The notes: generated by a model not told the origin, from the sequence alone. 64,000 bases of DNA from Mesopusillimonas faecipullorum (GCF_020539505.1 NZ_JACDXW010000003.1:248001-312000); one strand, 5' to 3'; shown: positions 18,647 through 28,769, counted from the stretch's first letter. Made by a program: numbers and translations.

Positions 18647-19300
18647 GTGAGTTCGATTGCCATCGTTGATTACGGCATGGGTAACTTCCACTCGGTGGCA
18701 CGCGCGCTTCGCGCGGCTGCTCCCGAGGCGGACGTACGTATCTGCCGCCAGCCTGCCGAAATTCTAAGTGCTTCACGCATCGTGTTTCCAGGCCAGGGAG
18801 CCATGCCCGACTGCATGCGCACGCTACGCGAGTCCGGCTTGCTCGATGCTGTATTGCAAGCCGCACGCAGCAAACCCTTGCTAGGGGTTTGCGTGGGGGA
18901 GCAAATGCTCTTCTCGCGCAGTGAAGAAGGCGACACCCCCTGCCTGGACTTATTCCCTGGGCAGGTCAAACGCTTTGCCGGCCCCGCTTTTGCAGCACCC
19001 GCCGCCGGCCAAAACCCAGGCATTCAGCTGAAAGTGCCTCATATGGGCTGGAACCGCGTCAAGCAAGTTCGCCCACATGCGCTATGGAAAGACATAGAAG
19101 ACGACGCACATTTTTATTTTGTGCATAGCTACTACGCACAACCGACCGACCCCGCTCTTACGGTAGGCCAAAGCGATTACGGGGTAAGCTTTGCCTGTGC
19201 AGTAGCGCAAGATAATATTTTTGCAGTGCAGTTTCATCCGGAAAAAAGCGCCGCGGCAGGGCTACGCCTATATCGCAATTTTGCGAACTGGCAGCCGTAA
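18647..19300 (+). CDS. hisH: Imidazole glycerol phosphate synthase, glutaminase subunit
   Basis: A 217-residue class I glutaminase that supplies ammonia to HisF. GTG 18647 is selected because it places [18 protein letters not shown] at the N-terminus, as in the family; the open frame further upstream runs inside hisB. The catalytic Cys82 lies in [10 protein letters not shown]. His197 and Glu199 lie in VQFHPEKS, completing the Cys-His-Glu triad. Confidence 0.95.
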   Translation: MSSIAIVDYGMGNFHSVARALRAAAPEADVRICRQPAEILSASRIVFPGQGAMPDCMRTLRESGLLDAVLQAARSKPLLGVCVGEQMLFSRSEEGDTPCLDLFPGQVKRFAGPAFAAPAAGQNPGIQLKVPHMGWNRVKQVRPHALWKDIEDDAHFYFVHSYYAQPTDPALTVGQSDYGVSFACAVAQDNIFAVQFHPEKSAAAGLRLYRNFANWQP

Positions 19301-19359
19301 CGCTTTTTTATTAACCTTCCAGTTATACAACCCTGTTTGGTCTACAGACCCTCTCCATC

Positions 19360-20103
19360 ATGCTTCTCATTCCTGCTATCGACCTCAAAGACGGACAATG
19401 TGTACGCCTGCGCCAGGGCGATCTAGGCGATGCCACGATTTTCTCCGAAAACCCCGCCGCCATGGCAGCACAATGGCTGGAGCAAGGCGCACGCCGCCTG
19501 CACCTGGTCGATCTAAACGGCGCAGTTGCCGGCAAGCCCAAGAACCAGGCCGCCATTCAAGGCATACTGGACGAGTTGGATAACGAGATCCCGGTACAGA
19601 TCGGTGGCGGCATTCGCGACCTCGACACCATCGAGCGTTATCTCGATATGGGCTTGTCTTATGTCATCATCGGTACCGCCGCTGTCAAAGACCCCGGTTT
19701 CCTGCGCGACGCCTGCAGCGCCTTTCCTGACAACATCATCGTGGGCCTGGACGCCCGCGACGGCAAGGTCGCCACTGACGGCTGGAGCAAACTGACCAAG
19801 CACGACATTCTGGATATTGCCCGCAAGTTCGAAGACTACGGCTGCCAATCCATTATTTACACCGATATCGGCCGCGACGGCATGCTCACCGGCGTTAACA
19901 TCGAAGCCACGGTCAAGCTGGCTCGCCATGTCAATATTCCGGTCATCGCTTCAGGCGGGGTCACCAACCTGGACGACATTCGCGCACTTTGCGAAGTCGA
20001 GCACGAAGGGGTGGAAGGCGCCATTTTGGGCCGCAGCATCTACGAAGGCACGCTGGACTTCGCCGAAGCCCAGCAACTGGCTGACGACCTGGACGCATCA
20101 TGA
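19360..20103 (+). CDS. hisA: Phosphoribosyl isomerase (ProFAR isomerase)
   Basis: A 247-residue TIM-barrel isomerase converting ProFAR to PRFAR. It begins [17 protein letters not shown] with catalytic Asp8 and carries the second half-barrel signature [14 protein letters not shown]. The half-barrel phosphate sites are GGGIR and ASGGV. It overlaps hisF by 4 bp. Confidence 0.97.
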   Translation: MLLIPAIDLKDGQCVRLRQGDLGDATIFSENPAAMAAQWLEQGARRLHLVDLNGAVAGKPKNQAAIQGILDELDNEIPVQIGGGIRDLDTIERYLDMGLSYVIIGTAAVKDPGFLRDACSAFPDNIIVGLDARDGKVATDGWSKLTKHDILDIARKFEDYGCQSIIYTDIGRDGMLTGVNIEATVKLARHVNIPVIASGGVTNLDDIRALCEVEHEGVEGAILGRSIYEGTLDFAEAQQLADDLDAS

Positions 20104-20900
20104 GCCAGGATTCTAACGCCGCCGACAGCAACCTGACCTGCCGTATCATTCCCTGCCTTGACGTCACGGCAGGCCGCGTGGTCAAGGGCGTTAATTTCGT
20201 CAATCTGGTCGACGCCGGCGATCCCGTGGAAATCGCTCGTCGCTACAATGAGCAGGGTGCAGACGAACTCACTTTCCTCGACATCACCGCCACCAGCGAC
20301 GGTCGCGACCTGATTCTGCCCATCATCGAAGCGGTCGCTTCCCAAGTCTTCATCCCCCTAACCGTGGGTGGAGGCGTGCGCCAAGTCGCCGACATCCAGC
20401 GTTTGCTTAACGCCGGTGCCGACAAAGTCTCCATCAACAGCGCCGCCATCAGCAACCCTGAACTCGTGCGCGACGCCGCTCAGTATCACGGCTCTCAGTG
20501 CATAGTCGTAGCCCTGGACGCACGCCGCGTGTCAGCCGAAGGCGAACCCGCGCGTTGGGAAATCTTTACCCACGGCGGTCGTCGCGCCACGGGCCTGGAT
20601 GCAGTAGAGTGGGCTCGCAAAATGGCCGACTACGGTGCGGGCGAGCTTCTGGTTACCAGCATGGACCGTGACGGCACCAAAGCCGGTTTCGACCTCGAAC
20701 TGACTCGGGCCATCTCCGATGCGGTGTCCATTCCCGTCATCGCCTCAGGTGGCGTAGGCTCGCTTGAGCACCTGGCCGACGGCATTACCGAAGGCCATGC
20801 CAGTGCCGTGCTGGCTGCCAGCATTTTCCACTATGGCCAGCACACCGTTCGCGAAGCCAAGCAGTTCCTCGCCGAAAAAGGCATAAAGGTTCGCCTGTGA
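20100..20900 (+). CDS. hisF: Imidazole glycerol phosphate synthase, cyclase subunit
   Basis: A 266-residue TIM-barrel cyclase that joins ammonia from HisH to PRFAR. It has catalytic Asp21 in [19 protein letters not shown] and the second Asp in [16 protein letters not shown]. The N-terminus carries about ten residues before the usual start. It overlaps hisI by 4 bp (GTGA). Confidence 0.97.
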   Translation: MSQDSNAADSNLTCRIIPCLDVTAGRVVKGVNFVNLVDAGDPVEIARRYNEQGADELTFLDITATSDGRDLILPIIEAVASQVFIPLTVGGGVRQVADIQRLLNAGADKVSINSAAISNPELVRDAAQYHGSQCIVVALDARRVSAEGEPARWEIFTHGGRRATGLDAVEWARKMADYGAGELLVTSMDRDGTKAGFDLELTRAISDAVSIPVIASGGVGSLEHLADGITEGHASAVLAASIFHYGQHTVREAKQFLAEKGIKVRL

Positions 20901-21307
20901 GCACGACTCCCCGCCCCGCCTGGCTAAACGAAGTGGTGTTCGATGCCCAAGGGCTGGTGCCTGTCATCGCTCAAGATCACCAGACAGGCGATGTACTGAT
21001 GGTGGCTTGGGCTAACACCGAAGCGCTTCAAGAAACCGCCGCTTCACGGCGCGCGGTTTACTGGTCGCGCTCGCGCAAGCGCCTGTGGCGCAAGGGCGAA
21101 GAATCCGGCCACGTCCAACAGGTGCACGACATCCGCCTAGACTGCGACGGCGATGTCGTACTACTTAAGGTCGAACAGATTGGCGGTATCGCCTGCCACA
21201 CTGGGCGCCGGGACTGCTTCTTTCGCCAACTGCAACAGACCGACAGCGGCCCTAGCTGGGAAACCGTCGAGCCCGTACTTAAAGACCCAAAGCAAATTTA
21301 CCGATGA
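20897..21307 (+). CDS. hisI: Phosphoribosyl-AMP cyclohydrolase
   Basis: A 136-residue monofunctional PR-AMP cyclohydrolase with a GTG start overlapping hisF. It shows the conserved [36 protein letters not shown], and the zinc-binding cysteines around [11 protein letters not shown]. The ATP pyrophosphohydrolase is a separate gene (hisE) overlapping its stop, unlike the fused HisIE of enterobacteria. Confidence 0.96.
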   Translation: MSTTPRPAWLNEVVFDAQGLVPVIAQDHQTGDVLMVAWANTEALQETAASRRAVYWSRSRKRLWRKGEESGHVQQVHDIRLDCDGDVVLLKVEQIGGIACHTGRRDCFFRQLQQTDSGPSWETVEPVLKDPKQIYR

Positions 21308-21648
21308 CTACGCCCGCCACCACCGATCTGCTGGCCCGCTTGGCCGACACTCTGGAAACTCGCCGCCCCGACCAAGGCGGAGACCCGGCAAGCTCGTATG
21401 TGGCGAAGCTGCTGGCCAAAGGCCCCGATGCTTTTCTCAAGAAAATCGGTGAAGAAGCCACAGAACTGGTCATGGCCGCTAAAGACGGCGTGCCCGAGCG
21501 CATTGTTTCCGAAACCGCCGATTTGTGGTTTCATACCCTCGTCTTATTGACCCATTACAATCTGCGACCCGAAGACGTTTTAAACGAACTGGCACGGCGT
21601 GAAGGGCTTTCCGGCCTAGACGAAAAAGCCAGCCGCAGCGCCTCGTAA
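21304..21648 (+). CDS. hisE: Phosphoribosyl-ATP pyrophosphatase
   Basis: A 114-residue all-alpha NTP pyrophosphohydrolase (MazG-like fold) for the second step of histidine synthesis. It contains [32 protein letters not shown] and a later [14 protein letters not shown], supplying the metal-binding Glu and Asp residues. It is the last gene of the his run. A 96-bp gap before tatA may hold a separate tat promoter, but I see no convincing one. Confidence 0.95.
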   Translation: MTTPATTDLLARLADTLETRRPDQGGDPASSYVAKLLAKGPDAFLKKIGEEATELVMAAKDGVPERIVSETADLWFHTLVLLTHYNLRPEDVLNELARREGLSGLDEKASRSAS

Positions 21649-21744
21649 GGCAAGCCTTGCACATCCCGTTTAGAATACTCTTCATACCTCTGCAAACGTC
21701 ATAACCCGCAGCCTCGTCCCAGCAGGCTGCTCACGGAGACCAAT

Positions 21745-21978
21745 ATGGGAAGCTTCAGTATTTGGCACTGGCTCATCGTTCTTGTCATCGTCGCTCTTGT
21801 GTTCGGCACCAAAAAGCTGCGCAACGTCGGTGAAGACCTTGGTGGTGCAGTCAAAGGCTTCAAAAAAGGCATGCACGATGCCGCTGCCGACCCCGCCGCA
21901 CAGCCCGAAAGCCTTTCCGAAGGCAAGCCTCAGGCCGACACCATCGACGTGCAAGCCCAAGAAAAGAAAGAATCCTGA
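21745..21978 (+). CDS. tatA: Sec-independent translocase subunit TatA
   Basis: A 77-residue TatA. A short N-terminal transmembrane helix (about 5-20, [16 protein letters not shown]) is followed by the [24 protein letters not shown] hinge and amphipathic helix, then a charged tail. TatA oligomers form the pore-like element of twin-arginine export. It is followed by tatB and tatC in the usual order. Confidence 0.95.
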   Translation: MGSFSIWHWLIVLVIVALVFGTKKLRNVGEDLGGAVKGFKKGMHDAAADPAAQPESLSEGKPQADTIDVQAQEKKES

Positions 21979-22025
21979 TTTGGCCGCATGCCATGTCAGC
22001 CTTGTGCCTCTAGCCTGCATACGCC

Positions 22026-22484
22026 ATGTTTGACGTCAGCTTTACCGAACTCCTCATCATAGCCATGGTTGCGCTGGTCGTCATCGGGCCCGAAAAACTA
22101 CCCAAAGTGGCGCGCACCGTCGGCCACCTGCTGGGTCGTGCGCAGCGCTACGTCAACGACGTAAAACGCGACATCAAGCAAGAAATGGATGAAGCGGGTG
22201 CTGGCTCTCTGGGCGACCTGAAGAAAGAAATGGAAGAAGCCGCCCAGTCGGTCAAGCAATCGGTGGACAACACAACCCGCTCTTTGCGCAACCCGCTGGC
22301 TGAAGCCCAGGAAGCCATGCGCAAGGCCGAAGCCTCTGTCAACGAAACCATGGCCGGCCTGCCTGGTTCAACAGCGCCGGCCAGTTCGTCCACTGAAGCC
22401 GCATCCGACTCCCCCGCGCTGCCCGAACAGGTCAGCCCAGACACTCCTTCCGCGCCCGGCCAGGCGTCCGAGGCCAAGCCGTGA
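22026..22484 (+). CDS. tatB: Sec-independent translocase subunit TatB
   Basis: A 152-residue TatB. It opens with MFDVSFTELLIIAMVALVVIGPEKLPKVARTVG, containing the membrane helix and the G-P hinge, then a long charged amphipathic region and an Ala/Ser/Pro-rich tail. Together with TatC it recognises twin-arginine signal peptides. It overlaps tatC by 4 bp. Confidence 0.95.
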   Translation: MFDVSFTELLIIAMVALVVIGPEKLPKVARTVGHLLGRAQRYVNDVKRDIKQEMDEAGAGSLGDLKKEMEEAAQSVKQSVDNTTRSLRNPLAEAQEAMRKAEASVNETMAGLPGSTAPASSSTEAASDSPALPEQVSPDTPSAPGQASEAKP

Positions 22485-23227
22485 CCCAGGAAGACAGCTT
22501 TATTTCCCATCTGGTCGAGCTACGTACGCGCCTGTTGCGCGCTATCGTGGCCGTGCTGGGCTTTTTCGTAGTGCTGTGCATCTATCCCGGTGCGTCCGCC
22601 ATCTACGACATCCTGGCCCAGCCTATGCTGAATTCCCTCCCCGAGGGTACGCGCATGATTGCCACGGGCGTCATCACGCCCTTCATGGTGCCTATCAAGG
22701 TGACTTTGCTGGCCTCGTTCGTGCTCGCGCTGCCCATCGTTTTATATCAAGCCTGGGCGTTTGTCGCGCCAGGGCTTTATCAGCACGAACAGCGCCTGGC
22801 CTTGCCGCTTATTTTGTCCAGCACGCTGCTGTTCATTGCGGGCATGACGTTCTGCTACTTTGTCGTTTTCCGTACGGTATTTCACTTTATTGCCGGTTTC
22901 GCGCCTCAATCCATTACGCCGGCCCCCGACATCGAAGCCTATGTCAGCTTTGTGCTGACCATGTTCGTGGCCTTTGGCATCACTTTCGAAGTGCCGGTTG
23001 CGGTGGTTCTGCTGGTAAAGAGCGGCGCGGTTTCGGTTGAAAAACTGCGTGCCGCCCGGGGTTACGTCATCGTCGGCGCCTTTGTCATTGCCGCCGTGGT
23101 CACGCCGCCCGATGTCGTCAGCCAGTTCATGCTGGCTGTGCCGCTATGTTTGCTGTTTGAGGTCGGCCTCATTATTTCCAGCAGGCTTAAATCCACGAAA
23201 CCCAGCGCCGGCGAAGTGATAGAGTAA
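22481..23227 (+). CDS. tatC: Sec-independent translocase subunit TatC
   Basis: A 248-residue six-helix membrane protein, the receptor of the Tat translocase. It has the N-terminal family motif FISHLVELRTRLLRAI and the conserved GITFEVPVAVVLLVK loop, followed by TPPDVVSQ. It ends 5 bp from the convergent protease gene, so this marks the end of the long plus-strand run that begins at mlaF. Confidence 0.95.
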   Translation: MTQEDSFISHLVELRTRLLRAIVAVLGFFVVLCIYPGASAIYDILAQPMLNSLPEGTRMIATGVITPFMVPIKVTLLASFVLALPIVLYQAWAFVAPGLYQHEQRLALPLILSSTLLFIAGMTFCYFVVFRTVFHFIAGFAPQSITPAPDIEAYVSFVLTMFVAFGITFEVPVAVVLLVKSGAVSVEKLRAARGYVIVGAFVIAAVVTPPDVVSQFMLAVPLCLLFEVGLIISSRLKSTKPSAGEVIE

Positions 23228-23232
23228 AAAAG

Positions 23233-24363
23233 CTATGGCTGCGCCTTGCTGTTCTGAGGCGGGCGCTGCCCCACTTTCACCTCTACCTCACGCTCCTTGC
23301 CATCGCGCAATATTTTCAGGCGGGTGGTTTCGCCGGGTTGTAGCGGCGCAATACGGCTAAGGAAATCAATAGCGTCAATCAGCGCTTGACCATCCATCGC
23401 CAACACCACGTCTCCTACCTGTAAACGCGCCCGCGCGGCGGGGCCGTCTTTCAGAACGGCGGCAATAATCACCCCTCCCGCCGGTTGAATTTCAAAGGCT
23501 TCGGCCAAGTCCGTCGTCATGTCCTGAGGCTCTATGCCCAACCAGCCACGCGTGACATGCCCGTTTTCTACGATTTGCTCAAGTATGGTGCGTGCCGCAG
23601 CGGCGGGAATGGCAAAACCTATGCCCAGCGACCCGCCCGACTCGGAATAAATGGCCGTGTTGATACCCACCAGCCGCCCTTGGGTGTCGACAAGCGCACC
23701 GCCCGAGTTGCCGGGGTTGATGGCCGCATCCGTCTGGATGAAGTTCTCGTAAATATTGATGCCTAAGCGATTGCGGCCCAGCGCCGAGACTATCCCCATG
23801 GTGGTGGTTTGGCCCACGCCAAACGGGTTGCCTATGGCCAGCACAACGTCTCCTACCCGCAGCGCTGCGCCATCCCCAAAAGTAATGGCCGGCAGGTCTT
23901 GCATATCCAGTTTCAGTACCGCCAAATCGCTTTCTGGATCACTTCCTACGACGCGAGCGATACCGCGTCGGCCATCGGTCAACGCGACTTCGATCGCCTC
24001 TGCCGCCTCTACCACATGCTGATTGGTCAGCACATAGCCGTCGCTGCGCACAATGACGCCCGAACCCAGCGCGGTTGTGCGGCGCTGCTGGCTGAAGCCT
24101 GGGACATCGCGAAACAGTCGGGCCAAATCAGGATCGGCAAGCAAAGGCGCAATAGGCGTGCGCACCTGTTTACTGGTAAAAATATTCACGACCGCCGGCG
24201 CGGCGCGGGCCACGGCAGACGCGTACGAGGCAGCCAAAGGCCCACCGGCGGGCTTGGGAGCCTGGCGGCGTACCAGCCACTCCGGTTGCAGGGTAGAAAC
24301 TATGAATAAAATACCCAGGCAAACCGTAACGGTCTGAGCGAACAGCAACCACAATCGACGCAT
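23233..24363 (-). CDS. DegS/HtrA-like membrane-anchored serine protease
   Basis: A 376-residue trypsin-like periplasmic protease. One N-terminal membrane anchor (about 3-23) is followed by the protease domain with catalytic His116 (VLTNQHVVEA), Asp146 (ESDLAVL) and Ser220 (NPGNSGGALVD), then one PDZ domain (about 275-360). A single PDZ and an uncleaved anchor fit the DegS/AlgW subgroup, which starts sigma-E signalling by cleaving RseA-type anti-sigma factors. DegQ-like general quality control cannot be excluded. It is divergent from the NIF3 gene with only 14 bp between start codons. Confidence 0.88.
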   Translation of the reverse strand: MRRLWLLFAQTVTVCLGILFIVSTLQPEWLVRRQAPKPAGGPLAASYASAVARAAPAVVNIFTSKQVRTPIAPLLADPDLARLFRDVPGFSQQRRTTALGSGVIVRSDGYVLTNQHVVEAAEAIEVALTDGRRGIARVVGSDPESDLAVLKLDMQDLPAITFGDGAALRVGDVVLAIGNPFGVGQTTTMGIVSALGRNRLGINIYENFIQTDAAINPGNSGGALVDTQGRLVGINTAIYSESGGSLGIGFAIPAAAARTILEQIVENGHVTRGWLGIEPQDMTTDLAEAFEIQPAGGVIIAAVLKDGPAARARLQVGDVVLAMDGQALIDAIDFLSRIAPLQPGETTRLKILRDGKEREVEVKVGQRPPQNSKAQP

Positions 24364-24377
24364 AAGGCTTCCATCTG

Positions 24378-25154
24378 ATGAATCACGTCACCACTAAAGA
24401 ACTGGCATTATGGCTGGACGACACTCTGCAACCTCAGCGCTTTCGCGACTATTGCCCCAATGGCCTGCAAGTGGCGGGCAAATCGCAGATCAAGCGCGTG
24501 GTAACAGGAGTGACGGCTTCCATGGCGCTCTTGCAAGCCGCCATAGACCGCCAAGCCGATGCTTTGTTGGTGCACCATGGCTGGTTTTGGAAAAACGAGG
24601 ATACTCGATTGATAGGCACCAGGCGCGAACGTATTGCCCTGGCCCTTAAACACGACTTGAACCTGTTTGCCTATCACCTGCCGCTGGATGCTCATCCCCA
24701 ATTGGGTAACAACGCACAGCTTGGCAAGGTGTTGGGGTTGACTCCCGACCTTGACGCGCAAGGCGCCCCTATGACCTGTGGGCCGGACGGGCTGATCTGG
24801 TTGGGCCGCTGTGCGCCCGGCAACACCTTGCAAACCTTGGGTCGGCACGTGGCCCAGGCTTTGGGCCGCACGCCCCTGCTTATCGGGCCGAACGATCAAG
24901 CCGTCAGCCGAATCGCCTGGTGCACCGGTGGCGCGCAAGGCATGATGCAGGCCGCCGTAGATGCCGGCGCTCAGGTGTACCTGACGGGTGAGGCCTCGGA
25001 ACCCAACTTTCATTTGGCCAACGAAACCGGCACCTCTTTTATTGCGGCGGGGCATCATGCTACCGAGCGATATGGCGTGCAGGCTTTAGGCCAAGCGGCG
25101 TCAGAGGCCTTAGGCATAGAGGTCGAGTTCATCGACCTACCCAACCCCATCTAG
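24378..25154 (+). CDS. NIF3 / YbgI-family metal-binding protein
   Basis: A 258-residue member of the NIF3 family, often annotated as GTP cyclohydrolase 1 type 2 homologue; its cellular role is unsettled. It has the dinuclear metal motifs ALLVHHGWFW (His66, His67), YHLPLDAH and the C-terminal FIAAGHHATERYG. It ends 2 bp before the convergent mscL stop. The divergent start so close to the protease gene means its promoter must overlap protease coding sequence. Confidence 0.88.
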   Translation: MNHVTTKELALWLDDTLQPQRFRDYCPNGLQVAGKSQIKRVVTGVTASMALLQAAIDRQADALLVHHGWFWKNEDTRLIGTRRERIALALKHDLNLFAYHLPLDAHPQLGNNAQLGKVLGLTPDLDAQGAPMTCGPDGLIWLGRCAPGNTLQTLGRHVAQALGRTPLLIGPNDQAVSRIAWCTGGAQGMMQAAVDAGAQVYLTGEASEPNFHLANETGTSFIAAGHHATERYGVQALGQAASEALGIEVEFIDLPNPI

Positions 25155-25156
25155 AC

Positions 25157-25609
25157 TCACTTTTTGAGCAGGTCTCGGATTTCACGCAAGAGCACAACAT
25201 CGTCGGGGGTAGCTGCGGGTGCTTCGGGCTCGGCCGGTGTTTCGTAGCGTGCGCGTGCTCGATTGACTGCCTTGACCATCAGGAACACCACAAAGGCCAG
25301 CAACAGGAAGTTGATGAAAACCGTGGCGAAGTTACCCCAAGCCAATACGTTACCGCCTGCCTCGACAATACCTTCAGCCGTCTGGGGGCCTGTGTAGTTT
25401 TCGGGGGCCTTGAGCACAAAGAACAAATTGGTGAAGTCGACTTGCCCCCCCAGTATGAAACTGATGATCGGCATGATGATGTCTCTGACGAGGGCATCGA
25501 TGATTTTGCCGAAAGCGGCGCCAATGATGACCCCTACCGCGAGATCGACCATATTGCCCTTGATGGCAAACTCGCGGAATTCCCCAATGAACCCTTTTAC
25601 ATTGCTCAT
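25157..25609 (-). CDS. mscL: Large-conductance mechanosensitive channel
   Basis: A 150-residue MscL that opens under membrane tension to release solutes in hypo-osmotic shock. It shows the N-terminal amphipathic helix and TM1 ([27 protein letters not shown]), the conserved [11 protein letters not shown] stretch, TM2 ([21 protein letters not shown]) and the cytoplasmic helix [12 protein letters not shown]. It is divergent from petA across 145 bp. Confidence 0.96.
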   Translation of the reverse strand: MSNVKGFIGEFREFAIKGNMVDLAVGVIIGAAFGKIIDALVRDIIMPIISFILGGQVDFTNLFFVLKAPENYTGPQTAEGIVEAGGNVLAWGNFATVFINFLLLAFVVFLMVKAVNRARARYETPAEPEAPAATPDDVVLLREIRDLLKK

Positions 25610-25754
25610 GCATACTCTCCTTGTATCGTTCGTAACACCCTACACAGCGGGTAACGCTATAATACGCGGTTGAAAGCACGTTAGAAATCATTGCACGACC
25701 AAGGTTTTACATCGACCATGCCCGGGAGCGGGCCTCAGCAAGGATAGAAAGAGA

Positions 25755-26411
25755 ATGGGTCAGGAAAAATTGCAACTTGACGGTAACTCGCTGGGTGAAA
25801 CGGCACTGGACGCCAATTTGCCACCCGATCCCTCCCGGCGCATGTGGATCACGACAGCCTGTGCCGCCGGCGGCGTAGCCGGTGCAGCCACGCTGGTACC
25901 CTTCGTCGGCTCATTCGCACCTTCCGATAAAGCACGCGCGGCGGGCGCTCCTGTCGAGCTCAACATCACCGACATTCCACCCGGCGAACTTCGCACCGTA
26001 GAATGGCGCGGCAAGCCGGTCTGGGTATTGCACCGCACCCCCGAACAACTTGCCACGCTCAGCGAAGACACCGCCGATCTCGCCGACCCCGACTCCACCC
26101 GTCCAGGCTACACCCCCGAATTCGCCAGAAACGAATACCGCTCACGTAAACCCGAGTACTTCGTGGCGGTAGGTATCTGTACCCATCTAGGCTGCTCGCC
26201 AACCCCCCACCTCTCCACCGCCGGCGGCCCTGGCTTGCCTCCAGGCTGGGAAGGCGGTTTCTTCTGTCCTTGTCATGGCTCGGCATTCGACCTTGCCGGT
26301 CGGGTTTTTAAAAACGTACCCGCACCCGACAACCTCGAAGTACCGCCCTATACATTCACCGCCGACGGCTCCACCGTCATCATCGGCGTTGACGAAGAAA
26401 ACAAAGCGTAA
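25755..26411 (+). CDS. petA: Ubiquinol-cytochrome c reductase, Rieske iron-sulfur subunit
   Basis: A 218-residue Rieske subunit of the cytochrome bc1 complex. A twin-arginine-like SRRMW sequence (about 27-31) precedes the membrane helix (about 33-52), consistent with Tat-dependent insertion. The [2Fe-2S] cluster ligands are in CTHLGC (Cys142, His144) and CPCHGS (Cys171, His174), with disulfide partners Cys147 and Cys173. It is the first gene of petABC. Confidence 0.96.
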   Translation: MGQEKLQLDGNSLGETALDANLPPDPSRRMWITTACAAGGVAGAATLVPFVGSFAPSDKARAAGAPVELNITDIPPGELRTVEWRGKPVWVLHRTPEQLATLSEDTADLADPDSTRPGYTPEFARNEYRSRKPEYFVAVGICTHLGCSPTPHLSTAGGPGLPPGWEGGFFCPCHGSAFDLAGRVFKNVPAPDNLEVPPYTFTADGSTVIIGVDEENKA

Positions 26412-26462
26412 TCCGCACTTTTTTTACGCACATAGATAGATCAAAGGAAAGGAACCGTTCCC

Positions 26463-27851
26463 ATGGCTGGCGACAAAACCGTCGAGACGACAGGTCTCCT
26501 AGGATGGATCGATAGGCGCTTCCCTCTGAGCAAGTTGTTCAAAGAACACATGTCAGAGTACTACGCGCCCAAAAACTTCAATTTCTGGTACTTCTTTGGT
26601 TCATTGGCCCTGCTGGTTCTGGTTCTCCAGATCGTCACCGGCATTTTCTTGGTCATGAACTACAAGCCCGACGGCAACCTGGCCTTTAATTCGGTCGAGT
26701 TCATCATGCGGGAGGTCCCCTGGGGCTGGTTGATCCGCTACATGCACTCCACCGGCGCATCGATGTTCTTCGTGGTGGTGTATCTGCATATGCTGCGGGG
26801 GCTGTTTTACGGCTCTTACCGCAAGCCGCGCGAACTCGTCTGGATCTTCGGCGTCGCCATTTTCCTCTGTCTGATGGGCGAAGCCTTCATGGGCTACTTG
26901 CTGCCTTGGGGGCAAATGTCGTACTGGGGCGCCCAGGTTATTGTCAACCTGTTCTCCGCCATCCCTTTCATCGGCCCTGAACTGTCCATCTGGATACGTG
27001 GTGACTACGTCGTCTCCGACGCCACCCTGAACCGCTTCTTCGCCTTCCACGTCATTGCCGTGCCCTTGGTGCTGATCGGTCTGGTCGTTGCACACATCAT
27101 TGCTCTGCACGAAGTCGGCTCCAACAACCCAGACGGCGTTGAAATCAAGGCAGGCCCCAAAGACAGCAAAGGCCGTCCCATCGATGGCATTCCTTTCCAT
27201 CCCTACTACTCGGTACACGACTTGGTGGGTGTGGCGGGCTTTCTTATCGTGTTTGCCGCCATTGTGTTCTTTGCTCCCGAAATGGGCGGCTACTTCCTCG
27301 AGTTCAATAACTTCATTCCAGCCGACCCCCTGAAGACGCCGCCGCATATTGCTCCGGTCTGGTACTTCACGCCGTTCTATTCCATGCTTCGCGCAATCAC
27401 GGCCGACTTCACCTGGGTGCTGGCCGCAGCTTCGGTGTTGGGTGCTGCCGGCATCTTCATCAAGGGCAATCTGCGTGGCTTTTGGCGCTTGTTCTGGCCT
27501 GCCGTGCTGCTGGTCGTCGCCGTCCTGCTGCGTGTCATCGATGCAAAGTTCTGGGGTGTAGTCGCCATGGGCGGTGCCGTGGTTATCCTGTTCTTCCTGC
27601 CTTGGCTCGACCACTCGCCGGTTCGCTCCATTCGCTACCGCCCCACCTGGCATAAATATCTGTACGGCATCTTTATTGTCACTTTCCTGATCCTGGGGTA
27701 CTTGGGCACGCAACCTCCCAGCCCGGTATTCAACCTGATGAGCCAGATCGGCACGCTGATCTACCTGGGCTTCTTCCTGCTCATGCCCATCTGGAGTCGC
27801 ATCGGCACATTCAAGCCGGTTCCAGAGCGCATCACGTACCGCCCCCACTAG
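26463..27851 (+). CDS. petB: Cytochrome b of the bc1 complex
   Basis: A 462-residue eight-helix cytochrome b holding two b-type hemes and the quinol oxidation and quinone reduction sites. Heme-ligand regions are IRYMHSTGASMFFVVVYLHMLRG and AFHVIAVPLVLIGLVVAHIIALHEVGSNNPDG. The quinol-site PEWY-type motif reads APVWY here (PPHIAPVWYFTPF), a variant usual in betaproteobacteria. It lies 20 bp before petC. Confidence 0.96.
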   Translation: MAGDKTVETTGLLGWIDRRFPLSKLFKEHMSEYYAPKNFNFWYFFGSLALLVLVLQIVTGIFLVMNYKPDGNLAFNSVEFIMREVPWGWLIRYMHSTGASMFFVVVYLHMLRGLFYGSYRKPRELVWIFGVAIFLCLMGEAFMGYLLPWGQMSYWGAQVIVNLFSAIPFIGPELSIWIRGDYVVSDATLNRFFAFHVIAVPLVLIGLVVAHIIALHEVGSNNPDGVEIKAGPKDSKGRPIDGIPFHPYYSVHDLVGVAGFLIVFAAIVFFAPEMGGYFLEFNNFIPADPLKTPPHIAPVWYFTPFYSMLRAITADFTWVLAAASVLGAAGIFIKGNLRGFWRLFWPAVLLVVAVLLRVIDAKFWGVVAMGGAVVILFFLPWLDHSPVRSIRYRPTWHKYLYGIFIVTFLILGYLGTQPPSPVFNLMSQIGTLIYLGFFLLMPIWSRIGTFKPVPERITYRPH

Positions 27852-27871
27852 GCTCTCACTTAGGAACGATC

Positions 27872-28720
27872 ATGATCAAAAAGCTGCTCGGCATTTTGGC
27901 CATTTCCCTGAGCTGTTCGGTAGCATTCGCTGCCGAGAGCGGCTATCAGCTGGAGAAGGCCCCCAACCGCATCAACGACCTGGCCGCCCTGCAAAACGGC
28001 GCCAAGCTCTTCGTCAACTACTGCATGGGCTGTCATAGCGCCAATGCGCTGCGCTATAACAAGCTCACTGAGTTGGGCCTTACCGAAGACGAAATCCGCA
28101 AGAACCTCATGTTCGCCTCCGACAAGATAGGCGACCTCATGACTATCGCCATGTCGCGTGGTGAGGGCACCAAATGGTTTGGCGCGCCTCCCCCCGACCT
28201 GTCCGTCATTGCGCGCGCCAAGTCCGTTAACTTGGGGCCCACCGGCGTCGACTATATCTATAACTTCATGCGCACTTTCTATCGCGACAACAGCAAGCTC
28301 ACCGGTTGGGACAACGCTGTCTTCGCCAACCCCGCCATGCCTCACGCCCTCTGGACTGAGCAAGGCCCGATTACCTACGTTCGCACCAGCTTTGCACCCA
28401 AAGCCACCGACGACGGTAAAACCGAGTGGGTGCGCACCGTCACCACCTTCGACCCGCAGGGTTTCAAGGAAGTCGAAACTGAGGTCGTCGCCAACCATCG
28501 CGGTGGCGAAACCGTGCAGCACAGTTTCCAGTACGCCGACAGGTCCGCCCGTACTACGTTCGATAACAATGTCGCCGACCTGGCGAACTTCCTGGGCTGG
28601 ATGGCCGAACCCAACCAGCTTTTCCGCAAGCGCCTGGGGGTTTGGGTCATTCTGTTCTTGGGCTTGTTTCTGGTAGTTGCATGGCGCTTGAACGCCGCCT
28701 ACTGGAAGCACGTCAAGTAG
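27872..28720 (+). CDS. petC: Cytochrome c1 of the bc1 complex
   Basis: A 282-residue cytochrome c1. It has a cleavable signal peptide (about 1-20), the covalent heme motif CMGCHS (Cys51, Cys54, His55) and a distal Met ligand probably in NPAMPHALW. A C-terminal membrane anchor (VWVILFLGLFLVVAWRL) precedes the basic tail. It passes electrons from the Rieske protein to soluble cytochromes. Two hairpins follow before sspA. Confidence 0.96.
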   Translation: MIKKLLGILAISLSCSVAFAAESGYQLEKAPNRINDLAALQNGAKLFVNYCMGCHSANALRYNKLTELGLTEDEIRKNLMFASDKIGDLMTIAMSRGEGTKWFGAPPPDLSVIARAKSVNLGPTGVDYIYNFMRTFYRDNSKLTGWDNAVFANPAMPHALWTEQGPITYVRTSFAPKATDDGKTEWVRTVTTFDPQGFKEVETEVVANHRGGETVQHSFQYADRSARTTFDNNVADLANFLGWMAEPNQLFRKRLGVWVILFLGLFLVVAWRLNAAYWKHVK

Positions 28721-28738
28721 GCCTTCGGGCCCAGCCAA

Positions 28739-28769
28739 CGCCTGCTTGATCCAGCGGATCAGGCAGGCG
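28739..28769 (+). other. Strong hairpin after petC
   Basis: A 14-bp stem (CGCCTGCTTGATCC at 28739-28752 with 28756-28769, one G-T pair) closes a 3-nt loop 18 bp after the petC stop. No T tract follows at once. It probably acts with the next hairpin as a tandem 3' end or mRNA-stabilising structure. Confidence 0.6.

Noticed and set aside
26601-27848. 415-residue minus-strand open frame opposite petB
   Set aside because: petB is unmistakable on the plus strand. The antisense product is a Gln/Asp/His-rich sequence without domains, an artefact of biased third positions.
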